From NCBI GenBank assembly GCA_946886245.1, contig CAMPIF010000051.1, forward strand, positions 1 to 14,757: DNA of 14,757 nucleotides, in the 5' to 3' direction. Within the stretch, counting starts at the first letter, position 1. Every line of letters starts with the position of its first letter. Made by a program: the position numbers and the translations under genes. Shown here one piece after another: positions 1 through 6,589 of the stretch. This stretch comes from Ectopseudomonas composti. Lineage in GTDB: Bacteria > Pseudomonadota > Gammaproteobacteria > Pseudomonadales > Pseudomonadaceae. The notes under the pieces were generated by a model. That model was not told where the DNA came from, made no database searches, and saw only the letters and a list, made by a program, of their open reading frames with translations.

Positions 1-737
1 CCCCTGCTCTGGGTATGGCTTCGTCAGGCGCAGTAGCCGCCGCAGGAACACCAACCCAGCAGGAACGGAACGAGGCGTTTCTCAGTAAATCCGTAAATGC
101 ACAAATCCGTAATTCCGGATTGCTGCAGATGCCTGAGTCGCCCTACCAGGTGATGGCCGGCACCATCATCGCGGCGGCGCTTGTCACCGGTATCAAGTCG
201 GATCTCCCCGGCGACGTGATCGCCACGGTGACCGAACCGGTCTACGACAGCTCCACCGGCCAGCATGTGCTGATTCCGCAAGGTGCGCGCCTGCTGGGTC
301 GCTACAACAGCCAAGTGAGCTACGGGCAGAGCCGCGTGCAGGTGGTGTGGCAGCGGGTGATCTTGCCGGACACCTCGTCCTTCCAGCTCGACAACCTGGT
401 CGGTACCGATGCCGCCGGCTATGCCGGTCTCGAGGATGGCGTCGACTGGCATTGGGATCGGGTCGTCGCCGGCGCGGCCATGACAAGCCTGCTGGGCATC
501 AGTGCAGAGTTGGCAGCACCGACCAGTCGCACCGATGGCGACCGCATCATCATCGCCGGACGCGACAGCCTGCAGGACACAGTGAATCAGGTCGGCCAGG
601 AAGTCACCCGTCGCAACCTTGATATCCAACCCACGCTTACCCAGCGTCCCGGCCTGCCCCTGCGCGTGATCGTCAACCGCGACCTGGTGCTGCGTCCCTA
701 TCAGCCCTTCTTCGCTCAAATGAGGAGCCCACAATGA
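1..737 (+). CDS. trbI: TrbI, conjugal transfer channel protein (VirB10 family), 5' end outside the window
   Basis: The protein matches the C-terminal part of TrbI/VirB10, the component that spans the inner membrane, periplasm and outer-membrane core of the type IV secretion channel. Visible family hallmarks are the segment LQMPESPYQVMAGTIIAAAL, the beta-rich stretch GDVIATVTEPVYDSSTGQ followed by IPQGARLLGRYNS, and the C-terminal LRVIVNRDLVLRPY. An ATG lies at position 15, but the frame stays open to the window edge and the N-terminal cytoplasmic tail and membrane helix of a normal TrbI are absent. The true start is therefore upstream and this is a partial gene cut by the window. It overlaps the next gene by 4 nt, as in trb operons. 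It implies that the left flank holds the rest of a trb mating-pair-formation cluster. Confidence 0.93.
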   Translation, partial: PALGMASSGAVAAAGTPTQQERNEAFLSKSVNAQIRNSGLLQMPESPYQVMAGTIIAAALVTGIKSDLPGDVIATVTEPVYDSSTGQHVLIPQGARLLGRYNSQVSYGQSRVQVVWQRVILPDTSSFQLDNLVGTDAAGYAGLEDGVDWHWDRVVAGAAMTSLLGISAELAAPTSRTDGDRIIIAGRDSLQDTVNQVGQEVTRRNLDIQPTLTQRPGLPLRVIVNRDLVLRPYQPFFAQMRSPQ

Positions 738-967
738 GTACGACCAAGCTGCGCCTCGGCCCGCTGCCGAAAACCGAGAACCTGAAGCTGACCTTCACCT
801 GCCCGGCCAGCCTGAAGGCCGACCTCGATCGCTACGCGGCGCTGCACTCACAGACCTACGGTGAAGAGGTCGACGCCCTGACGCTCATCCCGCACATGCT
901 GGAAGCCTTCATGGCGAGGGATCGGGTGTTCAGGAGAATAAATACACAATCTTGCACCGGCAATTGA
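734..967 (+). CDS. DUF2274 family small protein at the end of the trb operon
   Basis: A 77-residue soluble protein beginning MSTTKLRLGPLPKTENLKLT and containing CPASLKADLDRYAALHSQTYGE and DALTLIPHMLEAFMARDR. This is the DUF2274 pattern, a small family usually encoded right after trbI in ICEs and related islands; its function is unknown. ATGA overlaps the trbI stop (start 734, trbI ends 737), which suggests translational coupling. The last residues after FMARDR (VFRRINTQSCTGN) look less family-like, and the sequence turns from conjugation genes to accessory genes right after it. The C-terminus may therefore mark the edge of an accessory insertion, though I cannot prove this without comparison. 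Confidence 0.85.
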   Translation: MSTTKLRLGPLPKTENLKLTFTCPASLKADLDRYAALHSQTYGEEVDALTLIPHMLEAFMARDRVFRRINTQSCTGN

Positions 968-1021
968 TAAGTCTGCATTCCCCCTCCCAGCTGCCGTGAT
1001 TACAACGGAAGAAAACCCACA

Positions 1022-1050
1022 CACGGTTGAAAACCGTGACCTAATACATC
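1022..1050 (+). promoter_or_regulatory. Candidate promoter and operator of the higBA locus
   Basis: A perfect 7-bp inverted repeat, CACGGTT-gaa-AACCGTG, lies at 1022-1038. It overlaps a possible -35 (TTGAAA, 1028-1033), and AT-rich TAATAC (1043-1048) follows at sub-optimal spacing. HigA antitoxins repress their own operon through short palindromes at the promoter, so this is a reasonable operator. The promoter part is weak. Confidence 0.4.
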
Positions 1051-1062
1051 ACACTTCTCACC

Positions 1063-1305
1063 ATAATCGTAAGCTTCCGGCACAAAGGTCTACGCATTTT
1101 CTTTGAATCTGGCTCAACCAAAGGCATTCGGGCCGACCACGCAAAGCGTCTGGGCCGAATGCTGAGTTTTATGGATAGAGCCAATGAACCCGCCGACCTC
1201 GACATACCCGGTTGGCGGCTACACCCCTCAAAGGGGAACTGGCGAGTGATCTTTCGATTCGTGGGTAGCGACATCGAACTCGTCGACTACCTTGACTATC
1301 ACTAA
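1063..1305 (+). pseudogene. higB: Degenerate HigB/RelE-type toxin (no canonical start, internal deletion)
   Basis: The frame from 1063 reads as the HigB toxin family: IVSFRHKGLRIFFESGSTKG, then IRADHAKRLGRML, PGWRLHPSKG, NWRVIFRF and ending VDYLDYH. HigB is a ribosome-dependent mRNA endonuclease partnered with HigA. Two lesions are visible. At the position where family members begin M-I-V-S-F the codon is ATA (1063-1065). There is no ATG, GTG or TTG between the in-frame TAA upstream (1042-1044) and residue 34, and no clear Shine-Dalgarno. Also, relatives usually have about 12 more residues between the LHPLKG motif and GNWR (a beta strand of the RelE fold); here LHPSKG runs straight into NWR. 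The reading frame is otherwise open for 80 codons and stops 17 nt before higA. I infer an inactive toxin. Translation from ATA, or from the internal ATG at codon 34, is possible but would give little or no active protein. Confidence 0.72.
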
Positions 1306-1322
1306 ACAGGAGGGGGTTCTCC

Positions 1323-1610
1323 ATGGCCATGTTCAACCCACCGCATCCTGGTGAAACCCTGCTTGAGGACGTGCTCCCCGAACTGGGCATCAGCATTGCC
1401 GAACTTGCCCGCCGCCTTGGCTTTGCGCGGGAATCCCTGTCTCGCATCTTGCACGGCCATGCGCCGGTCAGTCCGGATTTGGCTGTTCGCCTAGAGTTGG
1501 CCGGCATCGGCAAAGCTCGCACCTGGCTCGGAGTGCAAGCCGACTACGACCTTTGGCAAGCCAGGCATCGCGAACAGCCGAACATCGAGCGCTTTGCTGC
1601 AATTGCTTAG
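1323..1610 (+). CDS. higA: HigA-type antitoxin, XRE-family helix-turn-helix protein
   Basis: The 95-residue protein starts MAMFNPPHPGETL, the typical HigA/VapI opening, followed by a helix-turn-helix (about residues 23-46: ISIAELARRLGFARESLSRI) and LHGHAPVSPDLAVRLE. It should bind and silence HigB and repress the operon. A strong Shine-Dalgarno AGGAGG (1308-1313) sits 9 nt before the ATG. The C-terminal tail, with TWLGVQADYDLWQAR, is normal for the family. The gene looks fully intact, unlike its partner, so here it may act mainly as a repressor or as an anti-addiction antitoxin against a related HigB elsewhere; that last point is inference. Confidence 0.9.
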   Translation: MAMFNPPHPGETLLEDVLPELGISIAELARRLGFARESLSRILHGHAPVSPDLAVRLELAGIGKARTWLGVQADYDLWQARHREQPNIERFAAIA

Positions 1611-1654
1611 TTCCGTATGGAAGATGACGACTGATAACGAGGGAGGCGACATCG

Positions 1655-1828
1655 ATGAGAAGAAAGATTCTTGGGCGCAATTCAAGCCCGCTGTCGACCT
1701 TCTTCAGGAACAGCTCTGATACAGCCAAGCGCGCTGCTTATGGCGCAGCAGCTGAGCGTGCCATCGAAAGTCAGCGCAAGGTACTCGAAAAAGCGAAACT
1801 CATTCGAGAAGCCAAGGCAATAGCCTGA
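1655..1828 (+). CDS. Small hypothetical protein, 57 residues
   Basis: This ORF begins ATG at 1655, preceded by GGGAGG (1641-1646) at 8 nt, a good ribosome-binding site. The product is basic and largely helical: MRRKILGRNSSPLSTFFRNS followed by an Ala/Lys/Glu-rich helix with ERAIESQRKVLEKAKLIREA. It has no membrane segment and no cysteine. It lies 44 nt after higA on the same strand and could be co-transcribed. The opening resembles small uncharacterised proteins of pseudomonad mobile elements, but I do not recognise a named family. A shorter overlapping frame from the ATG at 1624 (31 codons) lacks a comparable ribosome-binding site and was not preferred. Confidence 0.5.
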   Translation: MRRKILGRNSSPLSTFFRNSSDTAKRAAYGAAAERAIESQRKVLEKAKLIREAKAIA

Positions 1829-1944
1829 AGTTTTCGTCGCGCCAACGAGCGCTGCTATCCACGTACGGCTTTGAGGGATTAGCCTTTCCAGCGACGCCCA
1901 CCCAGTACATGCCGAAATGACAACGGCTGGGCAATCCGCGAACA

Positions 1945-2880
1945 CTACCGACGATCAAACATCTCGAAGGCCGCTTGCAACTGAGAATGGTCGGAAGCCC
2001 GCTTCGCAGATGATCGTGAAGCAAGATTCTGCAGTTTCCGTTTTACCGCAGGTAGCTCTGCTGCCTGTGGCAACTCGATCAAGTCAAAATCTGGATTCTC
2101 CATTTCGACGGATTCCAGAAATGCTCTCGACTGCGGGGTAAGCCACTCTGAAATTTGTCGAAGAAGCCTGGCGCGCTGCTCCAGCAGTATCTCTGAGCTG
2201 ACAGGGGCAGCAGTCATACCACGGAAGTGGGTCTGGTATATCGCCTCGAAATCCTTGGGTTCATTGGGAACCAGCATCTCCCAGGCAGGTTTCGGGCTAC
2301 AGGTCATGTAGATCAGGAACGTTCGCCAAAGTCGCTCATCTGTGCGCGGATCGGCCAGAAGCAAACCGATATCAAACAGGTCGCGCGGATGCTGCCTCGA
2401 CAATGCTGCTGCCATTTTCCCCGCATATAGATCCGCAAAGTCGAGCACCTGGATCGAGGCAAAGCCAAAGGCCTCCTGGACCTGCGGCTGGACAACCATT
2501 GTCCGTACCGGATGCACGGAACCGCGCATCACCGGAGTCGTTTCTATTTGGACTCGGGCTCGTCCACGACTCACTATCAGTCTGTTTATGAAGCCACCTC
2601 TCTCTGGCGCCGATGTTTGTACCTGTAGCCTTAATGGCGCAGAGCCAAGTGCCCTTCCCAGACTTTCTAATGCATCGGAGATCTGACCAGCATCCTGCGC
2701 ATAGTCCTGCATCGGCAACCAAGTCAGATCGATATCCACAGACAACCTGGGCAAGTCATGCTCGAACAGGTTGATCGCCGTCCCCCCTTTGAGGGCAAAT
2801 CGTGTTTCTTTCGCCAAGGTCGGCAGAATTTCCACCAATAACTGGACTCGGTCGGTGTAGCGCTTATCCCAGGTGCTCAT
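1945..2880 (-). CDS. abiEii: AbiEii/AbiGii-type nucleotidyltransferase toxin
   Basis: A 311-residue nucleotidyltransferase-like protein of the AbiEii toxin family, the toxin half of a type IV toxin-antitoxin and abortive-infection system. Motifs visible from the ATG at 2880: KGGTAINLF (about 31-39), the metal-binding VDIDLTW with the DxD pair (about 49-51), VQIE (about 110-113), YAGKMAA with the conserved Lys (about 155) and RQHPRDLFDIGLLL (about 162-175). All expected motifs are present and the length is normal, so it looks intact. The upstream in-frame TTG at 2883 is possible, but the ATG fits better behind GGTGGA. Its start overlaps the end of abiEi by 17 nt, the usual abiE arrangement with antitoxin first. 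It probably acts only when free of AbiEi control, for example during phage infection. Confidence 0.9.
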   Translation of the reverse strand: MSTWDKRYTDRVQLLVEILPTLAKETRFALKGGTAINLFEHDLPRLSVDIDLTWLPMQDYAQDAGQISDALESLGRALGSAPLRLQVQTSAPERGGFINRLIVSRGRARVQIETTPVMRGSVHPVRTMVVQPQVQEAFGFASIQVLDFADLYAGKMAAALSRQHPRDLFDIGLLLADPRTDERLWRTFLIYMTCSPKPAWEMLVPNEPKDFEAIYQTHFRGMTAAPVSSEILLEQRARLLRQISEWLTPQSRAFLESVEMENPDFDLIELPQAAELPAVKRKLQNLASRSSAKRASDHSQLQAAFEMFDRR

Positions 2881-3685
2881 CAAGATCCACCGGCAAGGTT
2901 ATTTGGTAGGTTGGGTTCAAGCGACCACCGGGAACCAGGCAACGCTTTCCCTTCCCTAGATAGACGCCGTCCAACGAGAGATGATCCACCCAGGCGTGCT
3001 GGTGGCGTTCTGCGAGGGCTAGGAACAAGCGCTTGGCTTTTATGCTGGTGCAATGTCGCAGCAGCATGCTTACCCTTTGGGGACGAAGGGTGTCCGCGCC
3101 CTGCATCAGCGCATCCACTTCATAAACGAGCGACGCGTCTGACACGCCATCACACAGCTCGAGGATTGCGCGCTCAGGTGTCGCGACTACGATGCGGCCG
3201 CGGTCGCCATCAGCATCCACCCACTCGAGCCCAAGATTCCTTAGGGCTTCGTCATCCATGTCGGCCTTGAATGACAGTGCTGAAAGATTGAATGGGCTTT
3301 TGCCACACAACACTAACTCAGCTTTCAATGGAAGCTTATCCACCCAGGCAGGGAGGCTTCCAGGACCATACAGAGTAACCGTCTCACGCTCGCCCAACCG
3401 CAGGTAGTGCTCGTGCCCATGCCAAGCCAAGGCAAAACGCCCGCCAACATGCAGCGGCAATCGTTCTCCTTCCTGCAACGCACGCACTACAGCAGCCCAG
3501 GTGAGACGTCCGCCTCGTCGTTGATAGATTCCACGCGCAGGCGATTCCAGCCAGCCGCTCGCGATATATCGCGCTACGAGGTTGCTGCTGTAGCCATGAG
3601 CCTTCAACCAGCTACTGGACACCAGATCGCTGTCGCCGAGCCCTGCAAGCAAGGAGTTTAGTTTTTCAGGTTTTTGCACACTCAT
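2864..3685 (-). CDS. abiEi: AbiEi family antitoxin and autorepressor (type IV toxin-antitoxin)
   Basis: The 273-residue protein has an N-terminal winged-helix region (MSVQKPEKLNSLLAGLGDSD, then SSWLKAHGYSSNLVARYIASGWL and ARGIYQRRG) and the AbiEi C-terminal region (LHVGGRFALAWHGHEHYLRLG; IVVATPERAILELCDGV; RLFLALAERH). Family knowledge: AbiEi counteracts AbiEii without stable binding and represses the abiE promoter. I chose the ATG at 3685 over an in-frame TTG at 3694, because MSVQ is a normal opening and ATG is the better codon; neither has a strong ribosome-binding site. The start abuts one of two 28-bp direct repeats that are likely its operators. It is followed by abiEii with a 17-nt overlap. 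Confidence 0.9.
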   Translation of the reverse strand: MSVQKPEKLNSLLAGLGDSDLVSSSWLKAHGYSSNLVARYIASGWLESPARGIYQRRGGRLTWAAVVRALQEGERLPLHVGGRFALAWHGHEHYLRLGERETVTLYGPGSLPAWVDKLPLKAELVLCGKSPFNLSALSFKADMDDEALRNLGLEWVDADGDRGRIVVATPERAILELCDGVSDASLVYEVDALMQGADTLRPQRVSMLLRHCTSIKAKRLFLALAERHQHAWVDHLSLDGVYLGKGKRCLVPGGRLNPTYQITLPVDLDEHLG

Positions 3686-3713
3686 AGTGAGCAAAATAGA
3701 GTTTTTCTAAACC
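3686..3713. repeat. abiE operator repeat, proximal copy
   Basis: The sequence AGTGAGCAAAATagAGTTTTTcTAAACC lies directly against the abiEi start codon. It matches 25 of 28 positions of a second copy 73 bp upstream. CACT-cat-AGTG (3679-3689) forms a small inverted repeat at its edge. AbiEi proteins are known to bind paired sites around their promoter, so this is most likely the proximal operator. Confidence 0.65.
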
Positions 3714-3758
3714 GCCCGCAAGGAGAAGGTTTACAGAAACCGAAAAAAACTCACCATT

Positions 3759-3786
3759 AGTGAGCAAAATTTAGTTTTTATAAACC
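3759..3786. repeat. abiE operator repeat, distal copy
   Basis: AGTGAGCAAAATttAGTTTTTaTAAACC is the second copy of the repeat at 3686-3713, in the same orientation. On its outer side CTCAC-catta-GTGAG (3750-3764) forms an inverted repeat. On the minus strand it contains TATAAA, a possible -10. The 45-bp spacer holds another small inverted repeat, GGTTT-acag-AAACC (3728-3741). The layout suggests cooperative repressor binding around the abiE promoter. Confidence 0.6.
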
Positions 3787-3811
3787 AGCACCGAGGAGCT
3801 CTTGAACATTG

Positions 3812-4009
3812 CTACAGGCGCTCCCGAGGCCCCTTCCATTCCAGCAACGCCTGTAGCGGATCCAGCTCGCCAACAAGCTCACGCTCTTGGGCGAGCTTGG
3901 CCATAGCAATGCAGCGCTCGGTTTCGGGCAGCTTCGATACGGAGTTCTCCGCATCACTGAAAAAGGCCTGGATCCGCTTTATGTCATCCCACTGCTTAAT
4001 GAAATGAGT
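3812..4009 (-). CDS. Unrecognised short reading frame next to the repeat array, possibly a remnant
   Basis: On the minus strand, the frame ending at TAG 3812 reads protein-like from about 4005: HFIKQWDDIKRIQAFFSDAE, then SKLPETERCIAMAKLAQERE and ELDPLQALLEWKGPRERL. The composition (charged, helical, no membrane segment) looks like genuine coding sequence of about 65 codons. There is no good start: the ATG at 4017 is in another frame, and the upstream extension of this frame to 4213 runs through the repeat array and is not believable. It may start at a non-standard codon, or be the end of a disrupted gene. I do not recognise the family. GCTACAGGCG and CGCCTGTAGC (3811-3820 and 3848-3857) form a 10-bp inverted repeat at its 3' end. 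Confidence 0.35.
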   Translation of the reverse strand, partial: THFIKQWDDIKRIQAFFSDAENSVSKLPETERCIAMAKLAQERELVGELDPLQALLEWKGPRERL

Positions 4010-4174
4010 ATTCGCATTGGTTCCGACACTAATTCGCATGCCTAACCGACACTGATTCGCACGCAAAATCGACACAACACTGTTTTTCAAAACCGACAGC
4101 CATTCGCACGCCCCGACACCTATTCGCATCCCTCCGACAGTCATTCGCACCACACCGACAGTTCGCTTTGTCGG
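4010..4174. repeat. Array of about seven 20-24 bp direct repeats (transposon end or iterons)
   Basis: On the plus strand a composite unit CCGACA-n2-4-ATTCGCAY recurs. CCGACA begins at 4023, 4046, (TCGACA 4069), 4093, 4113, 4134 and 4155. ATTCGCA begins at 4010, 4032, 4055, 4102, 4122 and 4143. The periods of 20-24 bp are close to two helical turns, so all copies would face the same side of the DNA. Linkers between units differ, which argues against simple slippage. The array ends with CCGACA-gttcgctt-TGTCGG (4155-4174), an inverted 6-mer. Multiple ordered transposase sites at an element end (IS21, Tn7/Tn5053-like) or plasmid-type iterons have this look. No second such array is present in the window, so neither reading can be settled here. 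Confidence 0.75.
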
Positions 4175-4220
4175 CGCCCTAAGATAACCAGTCGCTGACG
4201 CTGCAGAGCCCATTTCGCAG

Positions 4221-4283
4221 TTCCAAATAGAGCAATCGCAGAGTAATGTAGAGATCGAACATATTTAGTGAGATCGCTACATT
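4221..4283 (+). promoter_or_regulatory. Promoter and inverted-repeat operator of the chromate operon
   Basis: A candidate promoter has -35 TTCCAA (4221-4226), a 17-bp spacer and -10 TAATGT (4244-4249). Overlapping the -10 and the chrB start is an imperfect inverted repeat with 12-nt arms: AATGTAGaGATC (4245-4256) and GATCgCTACATT (4272-4283), 11 of 12 positions complementary, 15-bp spacer. Family knowledge: ChrB proteins act as chromate-responsive regulators of chrA. A repressor bound here would block both promoter and translation start, so this is a strong candidate ChrB operator. Confidence 0.6.
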
Positions 4284-5226
4284 GATTAATTGGCTATGTC
4301 TCGTGATGGCACTGCCTACGGCAAATGCCGCCGAGCGAATGCGGGCTTGGCGGACGCTGAAGAGTGCAGGAGCTGCCGTTCTTCGCGACGGCGTGTACCT
4401 ATTGCCGGATGGCTCGGCTAGTCGTGAGGTACTGGAGTCCGTCGAGCGTGACGTGCTGGATAGTGGTGGCTCGGCGTCGCTCCTGCCGGTCACTGATCCC
4501 CAGGGTGAGCGCTTCATACCTCTCTTTGACCGTGGCGACGACTACACCAGGTTGCGCTCGGAGGTTGAGCCCCAACTGGCCCAGCTGACGCCCGAGAACG
4601 CACTGGCGACTGCTCGCCAGGCCCGCAAGCTGCGCAAGTCGTTCGCGCAGATCCAAGCCATCGACTTCTTTCCGGGCGCAGCTCTGCAACAGGCAGACGC
4701 GCTGCTGCGTGACCTCGAAGTGGCCATCAACCGCGCGCTTTCCAAGGATGAGCCCACCAGCCACGAGCAAATCATCGAGCAACTCGACCCGCGGGACTAC
4801 CAAGGGCGAACCTGGGCGACTCGCCAGCGCCCCTGGGTGGACCGCCTGGCCAGCGCCTGGCTGATCCGCCGCTTCATCGATCCAGGTGCCAGCATCCTCT
4901 GGCTTCCCTCTCTTGATGCATGCCCTGCGGAAGCACTTGGGTTCGATTTCGATGGTGCCCAGTTCAGCCATGTCGGCAACAAGGTCACCTTCGAAACCCT
5001 GCAGGCCAGCTTCGGGCTGGAGGCTCCAGGGCTTCAGCGCGTAGGGGCTCTAGTTCACTACCTGGACGTGGGGGGCGCGCAACCCACAGAAGCAACGGGT
5101 GTAGAGCGCGTACTGGCCGGACTGCGAGCCAGCATCGAAAACGACGATCAGTTATTGGCTGCGGCCTGCGCCATCTTCGATGGGCTGCTGGCTGCATTCG
5201 GCAAGGAAGGACAGAGTGATGAGTGA
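4282..5226 (+). CDS. chrB: ChrB, chromate-responsive regulator of chromate resistance
   Basis: The 314-residue protein matches ChrB from end to end. The N-terminal domain has LPTANAAERMRAWRTLKSAG and AAVLRDGVYLLP (about 11-42). The C-terminal ChrB domain has TWATRQRPWVDRLASAWLIR followed by RFIDPGASILWL (about 178-208), FDFDGAQFSHVG and FGLEAPGLQRVGALVHYLD. ChrB is known as a chromate-sensing regulator of chrA, with some reports of a more direct resistance role. The start is the TTG at 4282, giving M-I-N-W-L, since relatives begin close to M-x-W-L; no better ATG exists upstream. The weak start codon within an operator arm may keep ChrB low. It overlaps chrA by 8 nt. Confidence 0.92.
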   Translation: MINWLCLVMALPTANAAERMRAWRTLKSAGAAVLRDGVYLLPDGSASREVLESVERDVLDSGGSASLLPVTDPQGERFIPLFDRGDDYTRLRSEVEPQLAQLTPENALATARQARKLRKSFAQIQAIDFFPGAALQQADALLRDLEVAINRALSKDEPTSHEQIIEQLDPRDYQGRTWATRQRPWVDRLASAWLIRRFIDPGASILWLPSLDACPAEALGFDFDGAQFSHVGNKVTFETLQASFGLEAPGLQRVGALVHYLDVGGAQPTEATGVERVLAGLRASIENDDQLLAAACAIFDGLLAAFGKEGQSDE

Positions 5227-6580
5227 GACAGCCATGCAAGCGACAGAGCAAGACCAGGACAGGGTAGAAAAAATTGGCCTACTCGAGGCATTTCTGTTCT
5301 GGCTGAAACTCGGTTTCATCAGTTTCGGTGGCCCAGCCGGGCAGATCTCGATCATGCACCAGGAGCTGGTGGAGCGGCGGCGCTGGATCTCGGAGCGCCG
5401 TTTCCTGCATGCGTTGAACTACTGCATGCTCCTGCCAGGCCCGGAGGCTCAGCAACTGGCCACCTATATCGGCTGGCTCATGCATCGCACTTGGGGTGGG
5501 GTGATCGCCGGCGTACTGTTTGTGCTGCCCTCACTGTTCATCCTGATCGCCCTGTCCTGGGTCTACATCGCTTTCGGCGAAGTGCCGGTGGTGGCGGGAT
5601 TGTTTTACGGCATCAAACCCGCCGTCACCGCCATCGTTGTTCAGGCTGCCCACCGTATCGGTTCACGCGCGCTGAAAAACAACTGGTTGTGGGCGATCGC
5701 TGCTGCCTCCTTCGTGGCGATCTTCGCCCTCAATATCCCGTTCCCGCTGATCGTTCTAGGGGCGGCCATGATTGGCTACCTGGGCGGACGCTATGCCCCG
5801 GACAAGTTCAGCGTCGGTGGTGGGCATGGGGCATCCAAACAGTCCTATGGGCCGGCATTGATCGACGACAACACGCCACCGCCGGCGCATGCGCGCTTCC
5901 GCTGGTCGCGCTTGGCTCTGTTGGTCGTTGTAGGAGCTGTGCTGTGGGCCTTGCCGATGGGGCTACTGACCGCCCTGTATGGTTGGGAGGGCACCCTGAC
6001 TCAAATGGGCTGGTTCTTCACCAAGGCTGCTCTACTCACCTTCGGCGGCGCCTATGCGGTATTGCCGTATGTCTATCAGGGCGCGGTAGGCCATTACGGC
6101 TGGCTGACCCCCACCCAGATGATCGATGGCCTGGCGCTGGGCGAGACCACCCCGGGGCCGCTGATCATGGTGGTGGCCTTCGTGGGCTTCGTTGGTGCCT
6201 ATGTGCATCAGCTCTTCGGGCCAGAACAGGCATTCCTTGCCGGCGCTGTAGCAGCCAGCCTCGTCACCTGGTTTACCTTCCTGCCCTCGTTCTTGTTCAT
6301 CCTCGCCGGCGGGCCGCTGGTGGAGTCCACCCACAACGAACTGAAGTTCACCGCGCCGCTGACCGGCATTACTGCTGCGGTGGTTGGCGTCATCCTCAAC
6401 CTGGCGCTGTTCTTCGGCTATCACGTGCTGTGGCCTGAGGGTTTTGCTGGCAGCTTCGATTGGCCCTCGGCGTTGATCGCTGTCGGTGCCGCAGTCGCAC
6501 TTTTCCGCTTCAAGCGTGGAGTCATCCAGGTGTTGGTGGGATGTGCTCTTGTGGGTTTGGCTATCCACCTGTTGCGTTAG
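5219..6580 (+). CDS. chrA: ChrA, chromate efflux transporter (CHR family, two-domain)
   Basis: A 453-residue inner-membrane protein of the long-chain CHR family, which exports chromate using the proton motive force. Both homologous halves are present. The first has FWLKLGFISFGGPAGQISIM (about 27-46) and LLPGPEAQQLATYIGWL (about 71-87). The second has FFTKAALLTFGGAYAVLPYV and GLALGETTPGPLIMVVAFVG. About ten hydrophobic segments can be seen. The duplicated FGGP/FGGA and PGPE/TPGP motifs are typical of ChrA. The ATG at 5219 lies within the last codons of chrB (ATGAGTGA overlap), so the two are translationally coupled. A 13-codon upstream extension in this frame lies inside chrB and is not needed. 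Confidence 0.95.
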   Translation: MSETAMQATEQDQDRVEKIGLLEAFLFWLKLGFISFGGPAGQISIMHQELVERRRWISERRFLHALNYCMLLPGPEAQQLATYIGWLMHRTWGGVIAGVLFVLPSLFILIALSWVYIAFGEVPVVAGLFYGIKPAVTAIVVQAAHRIGSRALKNNWLWAIAAASFVAIFALNIPFPLIVLGAAMIGYLGGRYAPDKFSVGGGHGASKQSYGPALIDDNTPPPAHARFRWSRLALLVVVGAVLWALPMGLLTALYGWEGTLTQMGWFFTKAALLTFGGAYAVLPYVYQGAVGHYGWLTPTQMIDGLALGETTPGPLIMVVAFVGFVGAYVHQLFGPEQAFLAGAVAASLVTWFTFLPSFLFILAGGPLVESTHNELKFTAPLTGITAAVVGVILNLALFFGYHVLWPEGFAGSFDWPSALIAVGAAVALFRFKRGVIQVLVGCALVGLAIHLLR

Positions 6581-6589
6581 GGAGAGGTT

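Noticed and set aside
24..734. Long minus-strand open frame opposite trbI
   Set aside because: It is antisense to a clear TrbI protein, and its sequence has no family resemblance; an artefact of GC-rich codon use.
4010..4174. CRISPR array
   Set aside because: The boxes are short, units lack unique spacers of constant length, spacing is only 20-24 bp, and no cas gene is present.
4010..4213. N-terminal extension of the minus-strand frame ending at 3812
   Set aside because: The extension is a read-through of the repeat array and gives low-complexity, repeat-derived residues; only the part below about 4010 looks coding.
5491..6438. Long alternative plus-strand frame inside chrA
   Set aside because: It is a shadow in another frame of an obvious two-domain CHR transporter.
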